64,000 nt of DNA, taken from the NCBI RefSeq assembly GCF_024323335.1, contig NC_066580.1:260755332-260819331 (forward strand), given 5' to 3'. Positions 1 through 12,030 of the stretch are shown here, one piece after another (positions within the stretch are counted from its first letter, which is position 1; every line of letters begins with the position of its first letter). This DNA comes from Lathyrus oleraceus (taxonomy: Eukaryota; Streptophyta; Magnoliopsida; Fabales; Fabaceae). The notes beneath the pieces are model-generated. The model searched no databases. It was not told the origin of the DNA and saw only the letters and a list, made by a program, of their open reading frames with translations. Position numbers and translations under genes: made by a program.

Positions 1-3000
1 TTGAAAACAATTTTCATGTTGGCATAAAGATCTATTTTTTCTTGTAAATTCATTTTTTATGGTGAAAGATTAAAGGTCATTTTGTTTGTGCCCTAGTTAG
101 AAGGTCAACTTCCAAGAACCATAACTTACTCAATTTTTATGATATGAAGGCCATCTAAGTTTTATGAGTAATTTCAAGATGTCTTATCCAAATTTTATTA
201 TTTGATAAATGTCAAGTTCTACTTGCAAGGGCATGTACCAAGAGGAAACATTATAGGTCATTTTGGGTCATCATCATTGAACAAGCAATTTTCCTCAACT
301 TCTAAAATCCATAACTCCCTCATGCAAGATTCAAATGGTGTCAAATTTGTGACCAAATTTAATATGAATGAAATATCTACAACTTTGAAGAAGGATCCAT
401 TTTCATTTGAAGCTCAAGCAAAAGTTATTCAAGGTGGAAAAAATGATCATTTGACTTTTTAACTCAGGAAATTTTCCATTATGTTCGATTCTTCCAACTT
501 CCACTTCAAACTTCATCATGATCCAAGCGCCAAATGAAAAAAGTTTCAACATAAAAGTTGCTCCCCTTCATGTTAAACTTCCAAATAATCCAAGATCATG
601 GCATTTGGAGCATTTTTGAGTGACTTACACATGGGTGTAATGCATGTCCCTAATTGGGAAGTTTTATAACCAATTTTCATATCAACATTGCATGGTTCCA
701 TGTTATTGTTTCAACATCATTTGGATTTGAATTTTGACCTATTTGCATCATTTCATAGGCCTTGTGCAAGCCCATGCAACTATGCACCATGGCATTGCTA
801 TTTTTGGCAGAATTTGGAATGTATGTGGAAAGCAAGTGAATTGGCTATAAATACATTTCCCTTGAGCTCAAGAATAGGGACCCCTTTGCTCAAGCTTTGA
901 CCTGCATCTTCCCTAACCTCCATTGAAAGGATAAACTTGAAGATTTCTCTTGAAATCGAGCTTCAATTCCACTTTTGTTTTGGGATTGAAACTCCAAGAA
1001 TCCAAGCCCTTTGATCATTCATTTCACTTCCTGCAAGTTGTTAGAAGCAAGCTAAGCCAAATTGAAAGAGAGTTCAAGCTCAATTGAAGCAAACCAAAGG
1101 TGAATTTTATGGATTTTCTCTTCCTCGATTCTACCTCAATTCTTCACCATTTGGCTTGATCTTTGGTTGTCTGAAGACCTGTCAATATAGGCAACAAGAT
1201 TGAGTTGCTTTGAGGTCAAATCGAAGCAACTCAATTCATACTCCTCAATTTTAAATTCCACATATCTTTCTATATAGTGAGAATTGGAAAATTCTGAGGG
1301 CAGATTCGAACTCCTGACGTTTTTCTCTTCAAATTAGTGTATGCATCTTCCTTTTTCATTAACTTTGATGGTGGACCAGTTCGGTGAGGTCCACTGGAGA
1401 AGATGACCGGAGCCCTAGCTCCGGTGGTTTGTTGACACTCTCCCATCTATCTAATCATGATTCCATGTTTTAATTAGGACCTTTGGTTTCTTTGACTCAC
1501 TTTGCCACACAGTTGACTCAAGTGTTTGGTGCATCTTAGTGTGTGGCCATCAGATCTGCCACCTCAATTAATGAGGGAGATTTGATGGCCCTTGTTTTTT
1601 CTATTTATTTTATTATTTTTGATTTTATTTTTAATTAGCCATATTTTATTTAATTCATATTAAATTCATTAAAATATGGGACTTTCACCAAAAATCTTTA
1701 AATATTTTCTTTTTCCATATTTTGAATTAAAATCATTTTTTGGATTCATTTTGATATTTTTTGTGAATTAAATGATTTTTGACTTGTTTTTGAATATTTT
1801 AAAATACTTCTGACTTTCCAAAAATTCTGAATTTTTTTGTTTTAGGTCCTTTGACCTTGTTTGACCCAGGATAAATCCCTTGGCCATTTATTTGGTGATT
1901 TGAAGGGACTTGAGGTTTTTACTTTTGAAAAATGCATTTTAATTCATTTTTAATTGTTAAATTGTTTAAATATATTGTTGAGCCATTTGGTTGACCTTGT
2001 GATGTTTAAATTTCTGTTTAGCCTTGATCATATTTGATTTGAACTTCCATTTGATCAATACTATTGGATTTAGGGATTTGATGAAATATACGTTTCATCC
2101 CTCAAAATGAATGGATAGTATTTATCAGATGAAATTCCTCCTGTGATCAATTTGGGTTTCCATTTCCCCTCTTTTTCATCTTCATCCCTCTTCTTCCCCA
2201 ATCCATCATTGACCAATGAATTCTCTACAAATCAAATGCTAGTTGATTCATCAATGACCTTGTGTCAAATGAATCAACATGAGCCTGAGTAAGATACGTC
2301 CCTCCCACTTTATTTTTGTGTGTGGTATGTTTTAGGAGGTTGGTTCTTTGTACCATGACTCTAACATGCATTAACGCCAATATTTTTATTGCTCGGCCTC
2401 AGATAGTTGTGACTTCTACATAAGTCCAATTACGATTTCTTAACATAGAGCTAAATTTGTCCCAAAAGGCATTACATTCTTGTAAGTGAGATTGTAAGTC
2501 TCCCATTCATCATGACATTGTGTGAAGACTTGACATTTTTTTCATTTGTGAGAGCTAGTGGCATAATTGTTGATTTATCCAAGTTGGAGCCCTTCTCACA
2601 GATAATGTCTTAGTTTAGGTCTCATACTTGTGAATGAATGGTTGAGTGTTTTCCAAAGAATGACTTAAACAATTAAAATTATTTAACTAACACTTCACTA
2701 ACCTCTTATTAATATTTCTTTACTTTCAAGTCATTTACTTGATGCAATTTAAATTTCAGTATCTTTATCATTCATTTCCATTTACATTTCATGCAAGATG
2801 TTTATGTTTCAGTCATTTTTATTTTGCTCACTTGAGCTATATCTTGTGATTGTATATATTGTGTGTTTGTGATTTTCTTCTGTTTGTGGTCTTAGGACCT
2901 TAATAACAAAAAAACCCTAAAAAATATGTTGGTGGACTGTTGGACCTCTTCCCTTGACTTGATATGAACTCTTGGACTTAGATGTAGGCAACATTCCCAT

Positions 3001-4116
3001 GCTTTGAAGGACTTGGCCAATACCATTATTGTGAGACTAAGTTATCCTTGTCTGTTCCTTTCATCTGATGCAAACCTTGAAGTGCTCTTGGTTCATCTTT
3101 CACTTTGTCTCTGTGCTTGATTGTTATACTGTTATTATTGTTGATGTCTGATGATTGTTTTGTATGAGATTGTCAAGGAATACTTTCATCTGATACATTT
3201 GAAGACATTGAAGACTACTAGCTATTGGAGTGCTTGCTTGGATATTATGTCTATCTTTATTCGATGTCTTGGTCTTCATATGATTTTCTTGGATGTTTGC
3301 TTATGATTATTGCTTACTCAAAAGTCCAAAGGAAATGGGTTTCTACGTGACATTCTTGTCTTATGGATTGCGTCTCATTGGTCAGATCTTTTCAACTTTT
3401 AACTTTTAATTTTTTCCTAGGGTAGTCCCTTCATCTCCTCCCACTTCTTTAATTTCAAAATCTCTCCCTCTTTTCAAAACCTTCTTTGCTTGTGTTTTCA
3501 ACTTAGACATGTTTAAATGAGTAGAAACTTTGGTCTTATGCCATTGATTTTCAAAATATTTTCTTAATCAACTTTGTGAATAAACTTGATCATATTGACT
3601 TAACTCTCAAAAAAGACAAAAATAATTAACAACTTCATTTAAATCTTTTGGCCATTTTGTGCCCTTTTCCTTTTAAACCTTTGTTAAAATCAATCCACCA
3701 ACTTCTTTAAAAAATTTACAACGAACTACGGGGTTTTGATCCCTCATTTTTTATGTTGGTACGTAGGCATAAGATCGAAGGTCTTGTCAAACACAAAAAG
3801 ATAATAAATGAATTCTTTTCTTATCCCCCCATTTTTCTTTATCAAACATCTTTCTAACAAAAACACTTGCACACAAAAAGGGCTCCCTAGGAGTACCTAG
3901 GATACTTTGGATGCTAATACCTTCCCTCTGTGTAACCAACCCCCTTACCTGTAACTCTGATATTTTATTAGTTTTAATTTGAAAACTTCTTATCTTTGTG
4001 TTTTGTTCGTACTTTTTCCTTTTCCTTTGGAAATAAATAAAGCGCGGTGGCGACTCTGATTTTTCAATTGACGTCGGATTTACTCATAGCTCGATGGTCA
4101 CGAATGCATCACTATA
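1..4116 (+). mobile_element. Ogre-type Ty3/gypsy LTR, 3' portion (5' end outside window)
   Basis: Non-coding AT-rich sequence whose order of landmarks matches the full Ogre LTRs at 13982-18852 and 31954-36803. There is a TATA box at 846-853, an end-of-LTR block with the phrase ctaggagtacctaggat near 3890, the motif TGGCGACTCTG at 4048-4058, and a terminus near 4116 resembling the Ogre ending in gaatacc...ctaca. The distance from TATA box to LTR end (about 3.27 kb) is nearly the same as in the complete Ogre (about 3.31 kb). No PBS follows the terminus, so this is a solo LTR or a truncated element; the flanking duplication cannot be tested because the left end is off the window. No gene is seen here; the short ORFs are chance. 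Confidence 0.72.
846..853 (+). promoter_or_regulatory. TATA box of the Ogre-type LTR promoter
   Basis: TATAAATA within ttggctataaatacattt. It lies at the equivalent position to the LTR TATA boxes at 17321-17330 and 35268-35277 in the complete Ogre. Confidence 0.5.
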
Positions 4117-4468
4117 GACATTAAATGTATATGTAAAGTACACCAAATGCTAACTCCACAAGCGAGGGTCAGTCAGAGTCTCAATCCAAAAAGTTGTATG
4201 AATTGTGTATATCTTTTCCATTTTTGCTCCTCCCTTTATATAGTTACTATGACCCATTTAGTACTTAAGGCCCAATAAAGACCATTTAAGGCGATTGTCC
4301 TCTGAAAAGGGTGATCTCTTAATGATGATTGAAATCGAGTTTTAATATGAGATCCTTGGTCATAATGTTTGTCAGCCAGTCAACAATGCGATGTCATAAT
4401 ACCTCATACCCTTAAATTGATATGATTTCCCTCCGACGAGCTCGCTAGGATTTTGGATGGGTTGTTGT
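4117..4468. other. Intergenic, nothing recognised
   Basis: About 350 bp between the LTR end and the TRIM. No coding potential, repeat arm or RNA gene is seen. Confidence 0.5.
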
Positions 4469-4922
4469 TGGGCTATTCGGGGGACAACACGAGTGAGCAT
4501 TTTTACACTTTGAGGCTTTTTTTTAAGAGCAACACACATTTGTGAGAGACACACCACATACTCACCTAAAACTTTAAGGTGATAGGTGTGTGAGTCCTCA
4601 CACTTATAAATGCTCAAGTCTCTACATTCCTAACCAATGTGAGACTTCCTCACACTACTCACACTTGTAATCCTCAAGTAAGTCAGTCCCTTCACTCGAA
4701 CCAAAAGCTCATGATACCACTATTGAAGGCTATTGGGGGGAGCAACACGAGAGAACATTTTTACACTTTGAGGTTTTTTCTTTAAGAGTAACACACCTTT
4801 GTGAGAGACACACCACATACTTACCTAAAATTTTAAAGTGATAGGTGTCTGAGTTGTCACACTTATAAATACTCAAATATCCACATTCCTAACCAATGTG
4901 AAAATTTCCCATACTACTCACA
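4469..4922 (-). mobile_element. TRIM (miniature LTR retrotransposon), about 450 bp
   Basis: Two direct repeats of about 195 bp (4469-4662 and 4724-4922) share long blocks such as gtgagagacacaccacata and cattcctaaccaatgtg. They flank an internal segment of about 60 bp. Read on the minus strand, the internal segment starts with TGGTATCATGAGC (4719-4707) a few bases after the LTR. This is a slightly degenerate initiator tRNA-Met primer-binding site, typical of TRIMs. There is no coding capacity. Exact termini are uncertain because similarity fades at both ends, and no target-site duplication was seen. Confidence 0.72.
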
Positions 4923-5348
4923 CTTATAGTTCTTTTTTAACCGTTGTAACCCGGACCACTCAACCCATTTCGATGACTCGGCCCCTAAAAGGAAACCATA
5001 CATGTATACCACCCTTTAAACATGAGATCTAAAAGGGAAAAATGTTTAATTGAAAAACTGGACATGTACATTACAATATTGTTATCACATTTATAAATGA
5101 AATGAAGTTGTAAATCACGAATATGCAAGAATAAACAATATATCTTGAGTTAACATTTGCAATATTGAAGTTATACTTTTGGAGGAGGAAATTAGTTTTT
5201 CAAATCATATTGAAACTGATAATCTAACTCAAATTGAAAGGCAAACACACAGCCTTTTTTAACTTTATTAACCATTCATGCAAGCAAAACTGAATAGATA
5301 TTTATACAAAAAAACCAATAGAATAAAACAAATCATATGGAAATGAAT
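4923..5348. other. Intergenic; 3' flank of the glycosylase gene
   Basis: AT-rich sequence downstream of the minus-strand glycosylase stop codon. It probably includes that gene's 3' UTR. Nothing else is recognised. Confidence 0.45.
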
Positions 5349-6635
5349 TTAAATATGTTTCCAAGGTCTTTCTGCTAAGTTTACACATTCTCTGTGCCTA
5401 TAACAATCAACAAGATGATCCATTGTCAATCCTGCAGCTTGCATAAAAGAGTAAACAATCACCGGACCCATAAATCTGAAACCACGCTTTATTAAGTCCT
5501 TGCTTATGGCTTCTGCTTTCGGCGTCCTTAATGGAACATCTCTTGAGTATCTTAGTCTGTTAATCACTGGTTTGTGATTCACATAACTCCATATATAGCT
5601 ACTGAATGATCCATATTCCCTCATAATCTGTAAACAAAATCTTAATCCAGATTAAGAATAATGCATTTTTATAAATAATGAAAACAATGTTTTATTTTTA
5701 TGTGATGTACTTGCCTTTGTTATGCATCTGGCATTGTCTATTATGCACTGAACTCTTGAATCAGCTAATAAAAGTTCTTTATTTGAAGCTATCTCCATGA
5801 TTTCTTTCTCCTCCATTTTGGCAACAATGTTAGGATCAAATCCAGCAAAAACTTGTCTGTGCCAAGAACATTAATAAAACATGTTAGTGAATTTTCAAAC
5901 CAAACAACATGCAAATATATAGATGGTTTTCTGTGTTGTATAAAATGAATTTTACCTTAGAACTTCCTTTCTTTTTAGAATTTCTGTCCAGTTGTAATCT
6001 ATCAGCAATCCTGACATTGCAAGCAGCTCGAACAGTTTTCTGTATCATGCACAGAAAATATAACACTAATTCGTTGATAGTGATAATAATTTGAAAACAT
6101 ATTTTAAAGGAAAAGAAAAAAAGTTGTGATATATTGAGAAGTGCTTACTTGTCATCATATGCTGGAACTCCCCAACACTCATCATGAAATTCAATGTATG
6201 CCTTATCTGCACAATACCTCTCTTTCAATATCTTAATTACTACGGTAATGGAATAGAAAATGAAATAAAAAAACTCATTATGTTTATATTTATACCACAG
6301 TTCTTTGTGATCCAATTGCATCTTTTCAATTCACCAAACTTGGTTGCATGTAGATTTTGTTGTTGCTGTGAAGTATTAACAACGTCACGTTCTTTTCTCT
6401 GATGTGGTGAAATCAAATGCTGCGGTAATGAGACGTTTTCATATGCTAAATTCAACGAATCAACCAAACAAGAGTCATTTGAATTTTGTGACGGTGACGA
6501 TGATAATGAAGACGAGGATGAAGATGAAGAACTTTTCTCTAACCCAATAGGGTAGACTCTTTTGATGTGTTTTTGGAAAAATATTTGATTCAATTTTTTT
6601 GAATCGTGGTCACTTCTTACATTTGTTTTAGACAT
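5349..6635 (-). CDS. DNA-3-methyladenine glycosylase I (TAG family), five exons
   Basis: Base-excision repair enzyme that removes 3-methyladenine from alkylated DNA, acting in nucleus or organelles. Exons on the minus strand: 6635-6296, 6206-6149, 6039-5956, 5856-5715, 5627-5349. They join to 903 nt, 300 aa plus stop, with all phases compatible. The first ~100 residues are a plant-type extension with a Ser run (residues 35-47) and a Gln run. The TAG domain then begins RCNWITKN, followed by FHDECWGVP, LFELLAMSG, YNWTEIL, VFAGFDP, GSFSSYIW, the LIKRGFRFMGPVIVYSFMQA block and a His-rich end (HLVDCYRHRECV). The order and spacing of these blocks are those of plant TAG proteins. Introns 1-3 are GT-AG; intron 4 has a GC donor. 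The start codon is the first Met of the long exon-1 frame. There is no frameshift or internal stop. It is the only intact host gene in the window. Confidence 0.92.
5713..5714 (-). other. GC splice donor of glycosylase intron 4
   Basis: Minus-strand sequence ACAAAG|GCAAGTAC. The acceptor is at 5630-5628 (tttacag). GCAAGT after AAG is the usual context of plant GC-AG introns. Using it keeps the frame (624 nt upstream, phase 0) and restores the conserved block CITK|IMREYGSF. Confidence 0.8.
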
Positions 6636-7579
6636 GCTTTTAGGAAGATGAGGAAAATTCCAATGTTATACTAAATGTGATGAATGGTTTTATATGGTTG
6701 AGTATTTCATAAAAGTAGGATATTCTTGAGAAGGTTAGTGAAAAGTGAGTTTCAAGAAATCATACTATGACTATAATAATAGGGAACATGTGCTTGATAA
6801 GGAATTAAGGATACTTCAATGTTTAGCAACATGTATTAAAAATCAATGTTCACAAATAAAACAAACGCAAACTAAGACAAGGATTGTCTTGATTGTGTAG
6901 TCAATTGTCCATTTAACCAAACTTTTGTCGTCTGATGATTGATCATTATCTACACTTTCAAAGGTTTCAATCAAGGTTTTAAATGCTCGCGTAAAAGATT
7001 TTGCGATTTCGGTCAGCACATGTTTGTGATACTCGTTGTGGTGTAAATTTTTATCATAAAATCATTAAAAATAATATCAATATTGGTACCTTTCAATACC
7101 TTTTTTGTTGTACCCGTTTTTGCCAAAAACCTTTTTTAAAATCTTGGTTCCATTTATGTAAACAACACACACTAAATGGTGAAAAGGTGAAGGGTAGTTG
7201 TAGTGTTTTTCTCAATGCAAGCTGTAACGAGTCCATTCTATTATTCTTAATTCTTACGCATATTATTCTTTTAAAAATTCTGATTCACACCTTTAGCCTA
7301 CAAAGACAAAGACACACTATCTTTCTTTAGTTAATCGATCATATGTCACTTTCAAAACGATACTTATCTTTAAACACCTTTGGGGTGCATGAAATAAACA
7401 TTAACTCACGCGTATTTAATTATTCGTTCAAGGGAAAAACGATCATTTCACTATGTATAGAAATTTTCTTTGACAACTTGGATTATGGGATGGGATTCCC
7501 TTTCATGAAGTTTCTACTAGAGAAAGTCCATTTATACTCTTTACCACTCAATTTTTTGTGAGAAACAAATTAAGCGGAC
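6636..7579. other. Intergenic, upstream of the glycosylase gene
   Basis: Expected to hold the glycosylase promoter and 5' UTR (minus strand). It is AT-rich, with short open frames that resemble no known protein. No repeat boundary was resolved. Confidence 0.4.
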
Positions 7580-7850
7580 GAGATATAGAAATTTTTGTCT
7601 AAATAATTCACTTTTCAAATATATTATCATAATAACACCCACTTTTCTATATATTTTTCAAAATAACCCATTTTCAAACATAAAAAGTTTTAAATGCAGA
7701 GTTGACGTCAGTCAAATGAGCGACTCTATTTAAAATTATAATGGTGGTCTCAACTGAATTGACGATTGTATATGGTTTTGTCAATTGACGTCTGCATGCA
7801 AGCTTTAAATGGTGGCGCCAATTCATTTGGCGCTAGTGTGTATTGTGTTT
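7580..7850 (+). repeat. Left inverted arm of the MULE-like element
   Basis: Pairs with the reverse complement of 37345-37585. It starts gagatatagaaattttt and ends near aattcatttggcgctagtgt. The divergence between arms indicates an old insertion. Confidence 0.7.
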
Positions 7851-8307
7851 TTTTAAAAGTATAAATAGAGGTGTCCTCTACCATTTACTCCACATTTTTT
7901 TTAATATTCTTGTTTTCTTTATTCACTAGCTCTAGCAGGATTGTTAAAAGAGATGAGCATGTATGTTTGCCAACGAATACTCAGATGAAAATGCATTTTT
8001 GGAACATCCAAAATTTTGAGTATCTTGAAACGAGTTTGACAAGTTGGTTAGACGGAGAGATTAATGATGTGGAAAGAATTAGAAGTATCGTGAGGCTTGT
8101 TTTGTAAATCACAATTGCAGATGACAATACTGTTATGCAACATATATGTGTGCGAGTTAAAGATGACAATGATGTTAGGAATATGATGTCTGCATCAAAT
8201 GATATTGTTTTGATTGTTGTAATATCTTAGACATGTTGTGGTGTTAAGTCTTAAGTTTTTATTTGTTGTTGTTTTCAAGGTGTTTATTGTTGAATTGTAA
8301 TTTCTTG

Positions 8308-8670
8308 TGTCGAAGTAGGTAGTGTTCGACAGAAACAAGGATGTGTCAAAACATGTGGTGTACGTCGACTTGTATTAGATGTCGAAGTGTTGAAGCAGGT
8401 TGCTTGACACAATATTTTGACTTAGACCAAAATAGATATTTTGGGCCTTTGTAATTTTTTGTCTTTAGCTTAGGGAGCAAGTTAGCTCAATTATAAATAG
8501 AGGGAGTAACCCCTATTTTAAGAACAATCTTGTAATCACTTGCAGTTGCAAAAATAACGAGATTTTCTACAGGCTGTGGACAAAGACAGACTATGCAGAA
8601 ATCATCTTTTTCCCCAATTTCCGTCAAACCCTAATCTTCTTTCTTATTCAATTTTATTTTCTTATTTTCA
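8308..8670 (+). mobile_element. Copia-type LTR fragment or solo LTR
   Basis: Begins TGTCGAAGTAGGTAGTGTTCGACAG and contains a TATA-like box (ttataaatagagggag, near 8490). It continues through ttgtaatcacttgcagttgc, the usual promoter and R-region arrangement of plant copia LTRs. No PBS or coding sequence follows. The right end is not fixed and no target duplication was found. Confidence 0.45.
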
Positions 8671-9049
8671 TCATAGTTTTTGGTTTAATTACAATATTTG
8701 ATGATGAGAACAAGAAAAGAAAATTGAATATAAAATTAATATCTCACAAATAACCATAAGTTTTCCAAAATAAAATTATTCTCCACCAATAGTACTACTA
8801 GACCAATGTGTACGTTTACCTAATTCTAAGATTAAATGTTGTTTCTTATTTTCTTTTGCACCATTTCCAACTTATGTATTTTATGGAAATAACATGTCTT
8901 GTTGAATTTTATATTATTATAAAGTATTATGTCGAGTTGATGAATTTTATTAAATATTATATGATGTATTTCATTGAATTTGAGTGTTATAAATGAGTAT
9001 GATTATATTGAGTTGTGTTACATTTTTTTTAAACCGACAAAAAGGATCA

Positions 9050-9238
9050 TAAAAAATATATTTTTTATTTGAAACACAACCCGCGAATCCAATCCGACCC
9101 ATTAATGAACGGGTCGGTTCGGGTCAATTTTGATAATGAAATTGCGGCTTGAACGACAGACCCAATCCATTGAATTTTGAACATGTTGGGTAACGAGTTA
9201 GGCCAAACCCGGTCCAACCCAACCCACGTACACCCCTA
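9050..9238. mobile_element. Possible hAT-like fragment
   Basis: GC-richer block with alternating acccgacc / gggtcggttcgggt strings. It ends ccacgtacacccctacc, the reverse complement of a TAGGGGTGTACG-type plant hAT terminus. It sits inside the decayed MULE ORF. The left terminus was not found. Confidence 0.3.
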
Positions 9239-10011
9239 CCCCGAAGGAACATATAACACCAATCATTCCTCCTATCATAGCAAAACCGCTCAAACATCAC
9301 AACACCAAAACATGCAACAAACATATGGCTATCAAACACCACAATAACTATTTCTTCCTTTCTCCAACGAAACATTCACACTAATTTCGCCCTTCAATTG
9401 TCCAAGCCTCACACCAATAACCTCATCACACCACTACGAAAAACACCTATAATCACGATTGCGAACAACTTATAATAAGAGTTGAACAACCTTTATAAGG
9501 TAGGGTGTGATTATATGTGGGTTATTTACAACAATGTCTAGTTCCCGTGACAGGGAACTGAAAAATGTGTTATAACCATAATTATTTTAAATAACCGTTG
9601 TGAAAAGTTTAAAGGTCATGGGTTCGATACCCAACAATACTGTTTTTTTTGCCGTTTAGACAACCTTTCACTACTGTTTTATCTTTCAACTGTGGTGATA
9701 TGTTCTTTTGAGTTTATTATAACATATGTGGAATACTTATTTCATCAATTAATCACTAAACATATAATCTTTTAATATGATATAAAGATTAATAATTTGA
9801 CACATTAAGTTATATTAGAATATAAGTTACAATGATCAATACTTTCCTATATTTTTCCCTTTCATTCTATGTATCTTGCACGCTTTTTTAAGTGTCAAAA
9901 TTAAATTCAATGCTTGTGACTCTTCAACCAACACTTTATTCTCTACTAGTTCATTGAACTAGTAAAGAATGAAGTCTTGATTGAAGAGATATAAGTATTA
10001 AACCAAATTCT

Positions 10012-11347
10012 TGTTAGTGTAAGCCCTAGAGGCCAATACTTTTGGTATTTGTATCGAAATATTTATTAATAATAAAAGGTTTTTTCTTTAATATGTTTGT
10101 CTAATAAAGTCCCTAGAATAGATAGTCCGTTTAATGTATCAAGTGTGACTTAATCATGAGATCACATTAAACATAAGGACATTATTCTTAAAGTATCCAT
10201 AGTCGAGCGTTATTGTGAAGTGGGATAACATTAAAGCATTAAGACTATTATGTATATAGACTGATGATCACATCTCATGGATCATGGATAAGGAGTTATC
10301 AAGTCTTAAACATAGGTATGAATATTAAGAGTAATATTTATACTAGATTGACCCGCTATGAGAATACTATATAGAATGTTATACAAAGTTTCATAAGTTA
10401 TTCTCATGGTGATAATGGTGTATACCACCCTTCGACCTGAAACCACTATGGACCCTAGATGTAGAGTCGAGTGCCTTATTGCTGATCAAACATTATCCGT
10501 AACTAGATGACCATAAAGACAGTTGATAGGTACTCCATGAAGCATGTTAAGGGACATGAGTGACCTAGATGGAATTTTCCCATCCTGCGTAATAGGATAA
10601 ATGTCTATGGGTCCAATATTGAACTGGACAAGGATGACACGGTCTATGCCTTGTGTTCAATATAGACATAAGGGCAAAAGGGTAATTGTACACATAAGTA
10701 TTATCACAAAAGGATTTTTCAGATCACATGACATTTTTGTGTCTTGGGTAGCAATGATGTGTTGCTAGATACCACTCAATGTTTATTATGTTAAATACGT
10801 GATTAAATATAATTGCCAATGCCGCGAAAACCTACAGGGTCACACACAAAAGGACGGATTGATGAGAGATAGAGTAACTAAGGAATACCGTAATGTACGG
10901 TGCACTTAAGTCAATTGTAGAACGTCGTAAGGTACGGTGTACTTAAGTAGAATACGAAATATGGTAAGGTATCACACGCTTAAGTGGCATATTATAAGAT
11001 ATGGGTTACATACACTTGAGTGGGCTTTTTAGCTTGCAGCCCACACAAGTGGTTCCATAAATAGAACCCTTGTGTAGAAGCATTTGTGCAGTTGCAATTT
11101 CGTTTCTCTCTCTCTCACTCAAAGCCTTCATTCGTAGCAGCTAGCACTGAGATTGAAGGAATCCATTCATGTGGACTGAGTAGAGGCGTTGTCATCGTTC
11201 AACGTTCGTGATCGCTCCGTAGATATGCATCAAAGGTTACAATCGCCACAAGAGGTAACGATTTTATCACTAATCATGCCCATTCGTAAGGATAACTAAA
11301 GGAGAAATTTTAAATTCCGCTGCGTTTTGGATCGCTCTTCTCCTTCA
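10012..11347 (+). mobile_element. Ty1/copia solo LTR (1,336 bp) with TSD ATTCT
   Basis: Starts TGTTAGTGTAAGCCCTAGAGG and ends GCTCTTCTCCTTCA. The 5-bp flanks are identical: attct at 10007-10011 and attct at 11348-11352. A promoter-like ccataaatagaaccc lies near 11056. No PBS, coding region or second LTR is present, so this is a solo LTR left by LTR-LTR recombination. The sequence style is that of legume SIRE/Angela-type LTRs. Confidence 0.9.
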
Positions 11348-11599
11348 ATTCTAACTCTCAAAGAGGGAGAAAGTTACATAGAATGAAAGGAAGAAAGCTT
11401 GAATAACCTTGATCATTGTAAGTTGTTTTCTAAAATAACTTATTTTTTATATTATAGATTTCTAATTCAATTAGAAAGGTTACTTAGTTAGTGACGAGTT
11501 GGTAAAACACTCAAACCACATATGACATAATAAACTCATATAATAAGAGTGTTGGTTTAACGAACTAAAAGCTACAATATACAAGGTATATCATTAAAA

Positions 11600-12030
11600 A
11601 TCAATAACATACAATATATAAAATATCATCAACAATATCAACTTTTATCAACAACAATATACAACTTTTATCAACAACATACAACTTTTATCAAAAATAA
11701 CATATATCAACAAAAACTAAATCGTCAACAACATCCAACTTTTATCAACAACAACTCACCTTAAAAAAATACAATATATAACAATAAAACTATATCAACA
11801 ACAACACACAACTTTTATCAACAACAACATATCCTAAACAACATACAACATATGTGACCAAAAACTAAATCATCAATGTCATACAACTTTTATCAACAAC
11901 AACATAGTTTAAACAACATACACATATAAAAGCAAAAATTAAATAATAAACAACATACAAATTATATCAACAACAACAAACCTTAAACAACATACAACAT
12001 ATAACAACAAAAAGGAAATCAACAACAAAA
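11600..12030. repeat. Degenerate tandem repeat rich in atcaacaacaacatacaactttt
   Basis: Irregular copies of acttttatcaacaac and aacaacatacaac repeat many times on the plus strand within the CACTA-like element. They probably form its right subterminal repeat region. Confidence 0.6.

Noticed and set aside
2895..2925. Telomere-like aaccctaaa strings
   Set aside because: A single short occurrence within an LTR; no tandem array.
9124..9375. 83-aa minus-strand frame
   Set aside because: It is antisense to the low-complexity MULE ORF fragment and the hAT-like fragment; it has no recognisable domain.
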